Shown here in pieces: positions 30,684 to 42,200 of a stretch of 42,255 nucleotides of DNA. Position numbers and translations under genes: made by a program. The notes below the pieces were generated by a model. It was given only the letters and a program-made list of their open reading frames with translations, was not told where the DNA came from and made no database searches. Positions within the stretch are counted from its first letter, which is position 1. Each line of letters opens with the position of its first letter. This DNA is from Legionellales bacterium (lineage in GTDB: Bacteria; Pseudomonadota; Gammaproteobacteria; DSM-16500), in contig JAHFSI010000010.1 in the NCBI GenBank assembly GCA_023265835.1, positions 1-42,255 of the forward strand, written 5' to 3'.

Positions 30684-33600
30684 CTACATTGTTAATGACC
30701 TATTGTAAGAAGGCGTTTGCTGAATAGGGGAATTTTGTATTTGTGATCTTTGTGCGGTTTTAGTAACATGACAAATTTTAAGATCCAAAAGCAAATTTCT
30801 AAAGTGTTGGCTTGGTTTAAATACACCTTGAGGACTTTGATTTAACATACGAAATGAAGTCTCTCTATTGATGAAATTTAAATGGTTTCCAAAATTATCT
30901 TGCTCTCCGTTGGGGGCTAAAGTCATTCCCACTTGTTGAAGTAACTGCATTTTAAAATTAGGGTCTTTGGATAGAGAAGCATGAATATAGATAAAATAAT
31001 AAAAACCTGTTTTTTTAGAATTCTCCGGCAAGGTCTCTAAATAGACATCCAAAATATGGGTAGTTGCTAAAATGTCTTCGACGTTTTTAATGCCTGTCAT
31101 TCCTGATATAATATGTAATTCATGTAGCTGACGAATAACAGAACCTGTATTAAATCTGGAGAACAATTCATCTAATTTTGTTCCTATTTGACGGAGGTGT
31201 GTGAGATTTTCCGAACGGTTTTGAGGATGAAATATAAAATTATTAAAAAGAATATCAATATATTTTCCGTTGTCTATTTCTATAAGGTCAGTGAGCATCT
31301 TGTCCATGGTGAAATTTGGATGTTTTAATCTCATTTTACCTAAACGAAAAAGTTGAATAAGATCATCAAAAAATATGGCCTCAGAGTTAACAGGACTAAT
31401 TATCCGATTTCTAAGAGAAACAATGGCTTCTTTTGTTCCTTGTATAAGGTATTTCGTAGCGGTTGGCGAGAGCATAACGCATAAAGCTGCTGGTGTAAGG
31501 TCTCGCTGATTTAAATCGTCCTTGACAACCTCCAGCTCATTTCCTTCATCTTTAAGGCATGTAATATCTCCTTTTAGCGATCTCACATGGACGTGGCGTG
31601 TAATGTGCTTTATTGTTTTTAAATCTTCCTCTTCTAGGGTTACGGCATTTGCAGTGGGCTTCATTTCTTCATCAAATGCTTTTAGTTTCTCGGGAGAAAG
31701 TTTCCACTCCATACATACATTTTTAGCTTTATTTATATAGAAAAAACTATTTGGAGTACGTATATATGCTGCATCCGATTTAATAGGCAGCTCATGGAGA
31801 TTATTAATATTGGGTGGTAACTCTACAAGTAAAAGATCACATTCCTGTATGATCATAAGCAGGTGAATGATTTCATGTCTGCCTCTAATTGTACAAGCGT
31901 ATTTTTTAGATTTAGATAATGAAGGTAACAGATTACTTTTATGACAGCATATGACGAAATCCCAATCATAAGGATTTTCTTCTTTTTCTTCTTTTTCTTC
32001 TTTTTGATTATTTTGATTATAAAGATAGATGATTGAACCGCCGGTTAAAAAAAGGTTCTTTTTAGTTGCTTGATAAACTTCATTTGCCAAATCCAAAATC
32101 GCTGAGGGCAGTTGATCTCGAGCAATGATGAGATCATCTATATCATCACGTTTAAACAAGGTTTGAGCGACCAATGGTGTCAAAGCTAATTTGGAATATT
32201 CATTTTTAGTTTCTGATTTGTCTGTTGATGTATTTTCTAACTGAACTGCTGGTATAGTCGGTGGTTTAGCTGTTAGTGAAGATACGATTTTCACTGTTGA
32301 TTTAACTGTTTTTGCAATGCTTGGTGTTGTTATTGATTGAATCTTTGGCGCATCTGTTGCTGCTTGTTTAGCTGTTGGCGCAACTTTTGATTTTTTTATT
32401 GATTTAACTGCTGGTACAGCTTTTGGCTTTGTTGCTTGTTTAGCTGTTGGTGTGTCTGCTATTGTAGCTGTTGATTGAACTGTTTTTGTAACTGTTAATG
32501 CGGGTATCAATTGAATGGTCTTTGCAGTTTCTGATTTAGGAGTTAACACAGGTTTTTTTATTTTTTTAGCCCCTTTTTTCTTATTTTTTTCAGGCGGCGT
32601 TTTTTTAGTTTCTTCTAAAAGCCATGCGTCATCAAAACAAAAAGCATCATTGAATCTGATGTCTGACTTAATTTTATTTAATTCTGCCGGATCCAGGTTC
32701 AAAATTTCCGCGTACTGTATAACCGTTTTTTGGAAAATTAAAAATGATTCATTTTTCGAAGATAAATTCATAAAATCATTTTTTAATTTTATGTCTTGCA
32801 TTAATTCGATAAGTCTAACTCGAAGATCATTTTGTAGAAACTTGAACTTATCTCTTATAAAATGAGTATTCATTAATGAATCAAAATGATATTTATTGTT
32901 TTTTACATTATCTAAAATGGCCTGAAATTGCTTAATATCATCTTCAACTGTTAAATCTGCACGATTAGCATTAACAACGGTTTGGTCATGTTTATGGGTG
33001 ATATCAAGATCGGAAATAAAATCAAACATTGATAACAAAGCAACATATTTTGTTTTATCAACCCTATCCTTACGGCTTATAAGATGAGCTAAAATGCTTT
33101 TAGCAATATTAATTTTTCCCTGAGCAAAAAAATGATCGACCATTTTATTAATTTCAGTTAAATAAATGGATTGGCCGGCAAGAGAAAGCATTTTTACCAT
33201 TGCCTTAATAAATTTATCGCATTTATCTGGCCCAACAAGATCATTATTTAAAAGATGGAAGGCTGAATAAGCAAGATTTTGGACAATATGATTAGCAATA
33301 TTACCTAATTGAGTTACTTCTTCAAAAAGTGAAACAGCGAGAAAGGTGAGAGAGTGGTGCTGTTGATGTAATATGGTTGACTTATAATAATTGACTAACG
33401 CATATTGAGTATAAAAAACCTCTAAGAATTGTGAAAAATTAAAAAATTTACCTATAGCATCAGGTAATGTATTGCCTCTCATCTCTGCTAATATAGCCGG
33501 AAAATAGTGTGTCACTGTGAATCCTTGCATCAGAGATAAAAATATTGGTATGTCACTCGCGCAAGTCGAGATATCATCTATAAATAATTTAGCATAAATA

Positions 33601-36110
33601 CTTTGCATAAGTTGTGGGATGAATCCTGGCAACATAGTATTAAACTGTAATTTAACTTTTATTATCGTTCTTACTGTTTGAATTTTATCCTCAATGTCCT
33701 TTCTTCCCTTTATAAGATTAGTAGTATTTTCTTTTTTTGAACAAAAAATAACGTGTGTTAGAATCAAAATATTATTAAGGTTATATAAATTTTCCGGTTT
33801 CTCTGTATCTGTGATTCCTAATAATGGAAGTAGGAATTCAACATATTCTAAAACATCAGATTCCTTGACCCAATACTCTACCTGAGGTTCTTCGCAACCT
33901 TCCGATGAAGTATTTATTACAGTGTCAGAACAGTTTTCATATAATGAATCTATTAAAAAACGAGTTATTTGTAGGTCAGGCTCCTTGTGAATGATACGAA
34001 CAAATAGAAGGTAATAAAGTACATGTCGTCCTGCAGTCTTTCTCAAGAAATATTCCCAAAGCATTGGGTGATTTTCTTTCAAGCTGTAGATTTTTTTGTA
34101 AATCATTTTTGTAGCTTCAACGAGCTCACCAATAGACTTTTTTGATGCTTTTACATCCTGAGACAACTGTAATAACTCAATAATTTGGTTATACAAATCA
34201 ATTAGAAAATCATTTTCTTCATCGACTTTTACTTTCTCAGGACGATTTGGAAAAGGCGGACTTACTAGACTCATGCCTTGCATGGCAGTCTCGATAGACC
34301 GGAAATAAAGTAATAAATAGTCTTCAATGGCGGTAAGATGCGCGTCTGGTTTAAAAACGACCTGAGTGGGAGTTGGTTTTTTCTCTTCCTTGTCCAAACT
34401 ACTTAAAAGCTGGGAAACAACCTCATTAAGCTTGGGAAGTGATTCACGGGCCTCTTCTGAAGATTGCAAAAGACCTATCATTGCTTGCAGTGGTTCCATT
34501 TTTCTAACGAGCTTCATTCGAAGTTCGATTTTTAAATTTTTAAACGTGCTTAAAAAAGTGGGTGTTAATTTATAAAATTGATATTTATCATTACCTACCT
34601 CATTTAAAAGAACAATAAAATCTTTGCTGATCTGTTCTGCTTCACTGTCGTTTTTACTTTTTTTTGTATCATGGTCAGGAAGACTTTGAATCAATTTGAT
34701 TGCTGATAATAAAATATGATGATCAGTCAGTATATTTTTTGTTGAATTAGCTGCGTATATATCATAAGCGTTAATAAAGCAAGTCAACAGCATAACAGCA
34801 TCGTTTTCATTCTTTTTTTGGAAGAGTTCACCAATGGTTTCATTTAATTTTTCAAGAATAATAGTGTCTGTCGTAAAAGAGCAGAGAAATTTTGTAACAA
34901 CAGGCCAATAATATTGGCCTATTTCCGGGAGAGTTTCACAATCAATATTTTTTAATAAATCAAATGCGCTTAAGGTTAAATTTTTGAATACTGCCATATC
35001 AATATGGCTATTTTTATCTTCAATATCCAACTTCTCATGTAAACATATATTGGAAAATACGATAGAATCAGCCATTTCAATGAATAGATTGAATCGATAG
35101 TGATTCGAGACACTATAATTTTCATTCACAACTTTTACATATTGATATAGGCGGTAAATCGATAAAAATACCTCAACTTTCATGCTGCTCTGATTCGGTT
35201 TAGTGATTAATAAGGCTTTTGGAAGATATTCTTTATCTACTAATTGATTACAGACAAGCGGAAATTGATTGATATCATTAAGAAACAGATCAACTTTTAT
35301 CGCCATTGCATTGGCTAATCGAATTTCTATCATACGAAAAATAAGTTCTGGAATTCCTTTAGTTCTTAATTTTAATTTTGACAGACTTAATAATTCTTGA
35401 ATTTTTATGTCTGGAGTTTTAAAAGTATGAAAAATTGCATCCGCTTGAATCAATGGATTGCTTATACTGGAAACATCACCTAATGGATTTGACTTTAATG
35501 GATCGGTTTCATCAGTCAGTAACAGATAAAAATATTCTAATACACTGGACTCTTCTGGATGAGACTTATCTTTTAAAAAAGTGGTCCTCCATAATTTAAG
35601 GTCCGCCTTCGTATGCACCATATCAATGTATATAAGATAATAGAGCGCATGACGTCCTGCTATGCAGGATAATAAATAATTCCAAAGATCTGTGTGGTCT
35701 TTACATAAATCAGAGAGATAAGCATCTATTTTTATTATCAGAGCAGCAATATCAGAAGAATTTTCAATCAGATCCTCTCCCGTTAATTTTTTTCCATCCT
35801 GCGATTTTTTAATAACAGCCATAACCCATTCGAAAAAAACAATCAATTTTTCATTTGATGCATCCAGCTTACTTTTTGGTTGTTTTCTTCGAACAAAATC
35901 ATTTAAATGCACTGGGTTCGAGCTATGTTTATCCACATTACTTTCTATGGCGCTCAGATAGTGTATAAAAGCATTTTCAGCAGCAACAAGCATTTTATTT
36001 TGTTTAAATTTTACTTTAATGGGTTCTTCTTTTTTTTCCTCCTGGGTCTGTAAATGTAAGCGCAAAACATTTTCGATCGTTTTAACAGGTTCTTTGGGTA
36101 CAAAAGGCAT
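30684..36110 (-). CDS. Giant helical protein with internal duplication and C-terminal poly(A) polymerase/CCA-type nucleotidyltransferase-like domain
   Basis: Two copies of LWxYxLxxxAGRHxLYYLxxxxxxHxxxDL; C-terminal LTGGSIIYLYN...YDWDFVI and QRDLTPAALCVML...RNRIISPVNSEAIFFDDLIQLFRLGKM. Confidence 0.75.
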   Translation of the reverse strand: MPFVPKEPVKTIENVLRLHLQTQEEKKEEPIKVKFKQNKMLVAAENAFIHYLSAIESNVDKHSSNPVHLNDFVRRKQPKSKLDASNEKLIVFFEWVMAVIKKSQDGKKLTGEDLIENSSDIAALIIKIDAYLSDLCKDHTDLWNYLLSCIAGRHALYYLIYIDMVHTKADLKLWRTTFLKDKSHPEESSVLEYFYLLLTDETDPLKSNPLGDVSSISNPLIQADAIFHTFKTPDIKIQELLSLSKLKLRTKGIPELIFRMIEIRLANAMAIKVDLFLNDINQFPLVCNQLVDKEYLPKALLITKPNQSSMKVEVFLSIYRLYQYVKVVNENYSVSNHYRFNLFIEMADSIVFSNICLHEKLDIEDKNSHIDMAVFKNLTLSAFDLLKNIDCETLPEIGQYYWPVVTKFLCSFTTDTIILEKLNETIGELFQKKNENDAVMLLTCFINAYDIYAANSTKNILTDHHILLSAIKLIQSLPDHDTKKSKNDSEAEQISKDFIVLLNEVGNDKYQFYKLTPTFLSTFKNLKIELRMKLVRKMEPLQAMIGLLQSSEEARESLPKLNEVVSQLLSSLDKEEKKPTPTQVVFKPDAHLTAIEDYLLLYFRSIETAMQGMSLVSPPFPNRPEKVKVDEENDFLIDLYNQIIELLQLSQDVKASKKSIGELVEATKMIYKKIYSLKENHPMLWEYFLRKTAGRHVLYYLLFVRIIHKEPDLQITRFLIDSLYENCSDTVINTSSEGCEEPQVEYWVKESDVLEYVEFLLPLLGITDTEKPENLYNLNNILILTHVIFCSKKENTTNLIKGRKDIEDKIQTVRTIIKVKLQFNTMLPGFIPQLMQSIYAKLFIDDISTCASDIPIFLSLMQGFTVTHYFPAILAEMRGNTLPDAIGKFFNFSQFLEVFYTQYALVNYYKSTILHQQHHSLTFLAVSLFEEVTQLGNIANHIVQNLAYSAFHLLNNDLVGPDKCDKFIKAMVKMLSLAGQSIYLTEINKMVDHFFAQGKINIAKSILAHLISRKDRVDKTKYVALLSMFDFISDLDITHKHDQTVVNANRADLTVEDDIKQFQAILDNVKNNKYHFDSLMNTHFIRDKFKFLQNDLRVRLIELMQDIKLKNDFMNLSSKNESFLIFQKTVIQYAEILNLDPAELNKIKSDIRFNDAFCFDDAWLLEETKKTPPEKNKKKGAKKIKKPVLTPKSETAKTIQLIPALTVTKTVQSTATIADTPTAKQATKPKAVPAVKSIKKSKVAPTAKQAATDAPKIQSITTPSIAKTVKSTVKIVSSLTAKPPTIPAVQLENTSTDKSETKNEYSKLALTPLVAQTLFKRDDIDDLIIARDQLPSAILDLANEVYQATKKNLFLTGGSIIYLYNQNNQKEEKEEKEENPYDWDFVICCHKSNLLPSLSKSKKYACTIRGRHEIIHLLMIIQECDLLLVELPPNINNLHELPIKSDAAYIRTPNSFFYINKAKNVCMEWKLSPEKLKAFDEEMKPTANAVTLEEEDLKTIKHITRHVHVRSLKGDITCLKDEGNELEVVKDDLNQRDLTPAALCVMLSPTATKYLIQGTKEAIVSLRNRIISPVNSEAIFFDDLIQLFRLGKMRLKHPNFTMDKMLTDLIEIDNGKYIDILFNNFIFHPQNRSENLTHLRQIGTKLDELFSRFNTGSVIRQLHELHIISGMTGIKNVEDILATTHILDVYLETLPENSKKTGFYYFIYIHASLSKDPNFKMQLLQQVGMTLAPNGEQDNFGNHLNFINRETSFRMLNQSPQGVFKPSQHFRNLLLDLKICHVTKTAQRSQIQNSPIQQTPSYNRSLTM
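31975..32005. repeat. ~3.4 copies of the 9-bp repeat TTTTTCTTC (encodes KEE)
   Basis: Read directly; in frame within the nucleotidyltransferase-like domain. Confidence 0.95.
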
Positions 36111-36265
36111 ATCAGATATCCGTTAGTTTTGTTTATTTTATAATCAATTATAGGTAAATTGTATATGTAAGTATTATTATCCATTTGCCATGCAGTTGCC
36201 AATGGTTCATAGAAAAGAAATTGATTTTTTAGAAGAGGCTTAGAACATGACATTAATCATTTGCT

Positions 36266-39200
36266 CTATGGGGTACCCTGCCGTCTCCCCACAACTTGAG
36301 AGTCGTTTGCTGCTGCTTTTAGTTTTTTATCATGACCGACGCAAGATTTAAGATCCTTCAAGCTCTGTTCTAATAGAGCAAGTTGATACCTAATATTAGG
36401 ATCAACTTGTCCCCGAATCACAGACTCCTTTGATTGCAATGCGGGTAATAGTGTTGTCAGCAGCTGATTGGTTGTTTTCATTTCATCTAATCCTTCTATA
36501 CCTAATGATGTCTCTAAAGATCCTCTTAGGAACCCAATTTGAGATCGAACAAATGATTCTTGATCATTAGCAATAGTAGCAAGCATATTCTCGCTAGTCG
36601 TTAAAAGAATATGCTTCTTAACACGCTGTAGTGTCGCTAAGTATCGGCTTTTCTCCAAGTTGTGCTTGTCCTGATTGTCTAAAATGCTCTGTATAGAGTT
36701 ATTAATTTCTTTAAATAACGTCAAATTATCCACATCGGATGGAACTTTTCTACTTTTAAACATCCTCATCAATCTATTAAAATTTTCCTTACGAGCTTGT
36801 GATTTAAACCAGGCTTTTTCATAGGTTTTAAGTATTTCTCGTGGAATTATTTTAAAATCCTTCTCTTGAGCTAAATCTTTGAGAATATCTTTTTTAATAT
36901 TGATCCATTTATGTTTTCCAAATACATTGTCCCTGTTAGACAGATCTAATGCGAATTTTTCTAATAGGACAACATCTTGAGGATGGGTACCTTTTGCTAA
37001 TTTTTTATAATGTTCCTTGTGTGCAGACAAAGCTAAATCCTGTAACTTGTCATTTTGATTATCTTTGACTATCTGAATCAATTTATCATAGTTACCCTGC
37101 AAAGAGGCTAAATACTGAGGTGATTTATTTTGACGAGCAGCTTCTGCCATCTGTTCCAATAAAATAGTTAATTGTTTATAGGCTGCCTGAGCATTTTTCT
37201 CTTCTATGCTATCCGCTCTGGGTAAGTTCCACCGACGGTCCATTGCGCGACGTAGTGTCCTATCTTGCATTAATATATCATGAATTCCTTTAAGCTGATT
37301 TCTAACATTGGCTTCTTGAGAACTCTCAACTACTTGAAATTCAGGTACAAATTTAGCTTTAGCTGCTGATAATAATCGATCCACATTCTCACGGTCTGCT
37401 TTCATATCCGCTTTTTTAGGCTTTTCAAAAGGTTGGGCTTTTTCTTTCTTCACTTCCTTTTCTTCCTGTGCTTTATTCTCTGCAAGCATTTCTGGAATAA
37501 CAACCTGATATAACTTTTTATTGTATAAAGCTTCAGGAACATCGCCCGCTATATTTTTTTCTTTCACAAATGCTGTTATTTTACCGTTCCATTCAGCACC
37601 TACCTGCTCTAGCAATTTTCTTTGGCAATCTTCAACGGTATCTCTTTTCCCACGTTCCTCTACTATTCGTAACCATTTTACACTGATGTCATTTAAAAAA
37701 TCTTTCCAGAGGATTAAGAAAGCCTCTTGGTCTTTTCCAGGAATTTTATCTTGTAATTGTTCAAATACATCTATAAAGCATTGCGTAACATCACCTTCTG
37801 CGTGACGCAATTGGCGTTCCTGTTTTTCAAGACGGCTAGTGAGGCCTGGGGGAAGTATTTTTTCTTTATCCAAAAATAACATGGCCCGGCCTGCTGTTCC
37901 TTGCCGGCCCGCCCGACCGCGAATTTGACCTACACTTCGCTCTGCATCAGCAAAAGTTTTTCCCCCTATCCCAATTGCACATAACCCTTGAGGATGGTCT
38001 TGCTCCTTTAGTCCTTGTTCAACACTGATTTTTTTTCTTGGTTTGATATCGATACCGCGTCCTGCTGTGGGTGTTCCTATTGTTATCCATCCAGCCCTGC
38101 CCGCATTTTCTTTGAATTCTGTATCGCGTTCTACTTCACTTTTACCGATTCCTACTGGTTTCCCATCGACCTCAAATTTTTCCTTATCATATAATTGCAG
38201 ATGGCCGCCGTTCCCTTGATTTTTTTGAAACAATACTTGTAAATCTTCATCCTTTCGTAATCGATCATAGAGTTCGCCGGCAGCAAGCCTATCTTCGCAC
38301 ACAATAAGTATAGGTTGCGGCCCATCTTCCTTGTTTTCTAATCCGTCGATGATATTCTTCATGATTTGTGCTTTAAGTTTTAAATAGATAGCATCGGCAT
38401 TAGGCAATAAAACAGGTGTATGATCCACTCGTTGTTTTTCTCGATGGGTCGCCATCTCTCGCATGGTAAAACCAAATTTCGCGCGATACTCTGCTCGCTC
38501 AGAAGCGGAACCCATAGTACCTGTCAAGCCCAAGATCCGGCCTTGTACTTTTTTATAAAAATCAAGAAAATTCTTAGTATTAGTCGATGTCATGGCAGCG
38601 ACTTCTGGAGTAATATCGAATCCAGGTTGTTTTGGATTTTTTGCTTTGCGTTCTTTTTCTAATCTTGCCTGTAGAAATTGCTGTACCCCATTGCTAAATT
38701 GCGCATCATTACTAACGTTATGATGAATGATAAGACGTGCAACTGAAACATCTTGTTCATTTTCTCCCGTTCCCTTCTTTTCTGTACGTACGACATAATG
38801 CACACCCTTCTTTAAATGTTTGGCTGCCATGGCCGCATCTAACCAGGTATTCAGTCGTGTTTTATCTAGTGAAGCTATTCTATTTCGCTTAGCGGGATCT
38901 TTACCATACTCTTTTAACAAATATTTTCTTACGTTAGCAATATCTTCCTCTGCTGTTGCTTTTGGATCGTTGAAATCTTTGTTCTCATCCACAAATTTAT
39001 TGATTGCAGCATACAACCATGCATCTGAACTGGTGCCTGAGCTCGCTGCTCCAATTTTAGCTGCATAACGATAACGGGTCGTATCATCCAGAATAGTAAA
39101 ATCGGCTTCATCCAGTACTAATGAGACACGTTTCCAAACTTTTTTTGTTCCCTCAATCAGCCAACGTGATCGAGCTAATGAAAGTTGTGCTACATCTGAA

Positions 39201-42200
39201 ATGTTAATGCCATCTTCAATATATTCATCGGCGTTAGATGCGGCCGTAATAATATTTTTGCCATGTTTTATCTTAACATAATCAAAAAATGGTGCGTTAT
39301 CCTTCAGGCATTCGCGTGCTAATTCCATACTGGAGGTACAAACATCGACTGATCCGCCTTCAAGCCATAACATAGAAGCATATAAAGCGGTAATTAAGCT
39401 CTTTCCTTCGCCTGTCGCAATTTGGGACATCACATTGCCGCCTTGTTGCATGACGGATAAAACAGCCAATATTTGTGTTGAGTTTGGGAATTTACCGGTG
39501 GAACGATACATGGCTTCTCGTGCAAGAGCTAAAAATTTCAGCTGAGCTTCCAATTTAGCTTCCTTACTTGAAGTTCGATCCATCACAATCCCTCGACACG
39601 CTTTAATTTGATCAGCAATTTCTCTACGAGTGAGATCCTTAGCAGCAACATTCTCTCCTTTTCTCTCAAATCCAGCCTCACGACCAAAGCCATGGACTTT
39701 ATCAAACCATGTCTGCAACTGCTGTTGTTTTTCTTGTGAAATAGGACTATTAACGCGTGTTAAATCACGCATCTGGCTAATCGCAGATGCCACTCTCTCG
39801 TTATTAAATTGTTTCTCTAAATCTCGATCTCGATAAGGATTAGTATGGTGATCTTTGATAAATTGATTGATGGATGTACCTTTTTCCAATTCATCTGATA
39901 ACGTTTTGGTAGTAGGTATAGGATGCACATAATAAAGTTTACTTAAGTTTCCTAAGTCATTTTCATCAGTTATTTGTTTTATCTTGGCAATTAAGGAAAG
40001 CACGTCCTCACTCGGCTGGGCACTTTGAGCCAGGATAAGTAATATGACTTCCTTCTGCTTCTTCGTTGCATCCTCTAGTGCAGCTACAACTTGATTATAG
40101 TCATTAACCGATGACGCACCTGTAAATAGACGGGCGAAATTAGAAAAGATTTGTTCTTTTCTTAGTTTGTGTTTATTGTCTTTTTTACTTAGGATAGCTC
40201 TATCCAAAATATCTATTACTTCTTTAGCATTTTTTACCGTGTCTGGTAAATTATTTTTCTGCTCGGAAAATAAGTCAATCAGTGCCGGTACTGCAGCTGG
40301 GTAAGGTTTGCAATCTTCTAACAAGAAAGGAATAGCATTTGCATTGCTTTGTACACTGTGTAAGGCAATATCGAGTAACTTCTGTTTTTGTTCCGCAGTA
40401 AATCTTGGATCTGATAACACAGAATTTGCTAATCCTAAAAATGTGGTTAAATTACCATTATCTTTTAAAATAAAGAACAATTCATGATTGATAACAGAAG
40501 ACAACAGCGTCATTGGAAAACGGGGTTTAAATTTATAGTTATCTAAGAAAACTTTCAGTAGATTATTGACTACTGTAATAGGACATTGTGTTTCGCCCAT
40601 GCCCAGGTTACTATTATCAATCAATAAGTTCATTAAATCGGATGTTGCATTGGGCCATATTACTTTTATATTATTTATATGCCCGACAAATAAATTAACA
40701 TTTTTAAGATAATCATCCGCCTGTGCTAAAACTCCTTTCAGATCTTTGCCTCCTATAGGATTCAGCCGTGTCATTAAAAAAATCGTTAAATTTTTTCTAT
40801 CATCCTCTGATAATTTTAATTTCTCGATCTCTTGATTTAATTGATAGTAGATATGATCTCTGAATCTCTCAGGAGAACTAGATAATTTTTTTTCATAGTG
40901 TTGAACTAAAGTATCTTCTTCCTTTTTTTCTAATTTTTCTTCATTTACAGGCGGGATTATTTTTTCCAAAGTGGGTCTGAGCTGCAAACCAACGAATTTT
41001 TTTGTCAGACTCTCATAAATATGATTATAATTTTTGTCTAATAGTTCTGGTGATTCAATAAATTCAATCAATTCTTCAACTGTGGGTAATTGAGAAGATT
41101 TTGTGACATCGATATTCACTAATAAGTCTAACAATTGGTGTGTGCCAAAATTATTTTCTTCTAGTTTTTTTACCAGAACATCTGTCAATTGTTTTCCTTT
41201 CCCTTCTGTAAGTCCTTCTGCATCTAAGACAGACAAAACCATTGCCAGTTTTCCCACAGGAAAATGTTTTTCTTCTGCCGCATAGTTAATTTGTTTTATC
41301 AAATTATCGCGATCAATTCTTTTACCATTTTTCTGGCAATTGACTAAAGATTGTAAAAAATATTCAGGAAATTGCTTTGCCAATTGCTGTAACTGGCTTG
41401 CCATTTCAGACCGTGCTGTATAGGCAGCATCTCCTTTAAAACTAAAAAGAATACCCGCCACTGCAGAGCTTTCCGCTAAACTCATAGGAGGTTTAATATC
41501 TTTTTGCCAAGACAAAAGTGTATCTAACACATCAGGATTATTGTCTTTATTATATTTTAATAAGTCCATCCATTTTTGTGTTATGTCTTGTATATTTTCT
41601 CTATGGCTTCTATGATGCGTGGTAGTTAGCGCTAACAAAGTCATTAATTTTTTTTGAGTACTGGGTGTCAAATCAGTTGATTCTAGAATTTGATTAACGA
41701 TGACCTTATAAACCTCGTAAGGTGCGGAAAATTCATGCGTCCCTAAGTAACGGTAAAACATGACTTTCATGGTACGAATATTTCTACCGACTTCCTTCTC
41801 CAGCTTGTCTCTTTCTTGAAGGAGTAATTCTTTTTGTTTTTTTAGTTGTTGTACATTTGCACTTTCTTGTTGAGGGCCTTTTTTTGTTTTTCTTGCGCCT
41901 ATCATGCTTTGTAAAATATTGACAGGCTTTGGTTCTTGTAAATCTTGTAGATTTTTTTGATTTTGTAGCAGAGCTTGTAGATTAATTTGTGGATTTTTTT
42001 TCTCTTCTCCTCGTAGTAGAGCTTGTAGATCTTGTGCATTTTTTGGATTTTGTAGTAAAGCCTGTTGATTTTGTTGAGCTTGAAGTAGAGCTTGTAGAGC
42101 CTCTTGCCCTCCTAGCGGCAGCTGTCTCCTGTTTCTTGTCTCTTGTTCCTCTATTGTGAGTTTTATTTCTTGTTGCTCTGATTTTTTCAACTGTAGTTCT

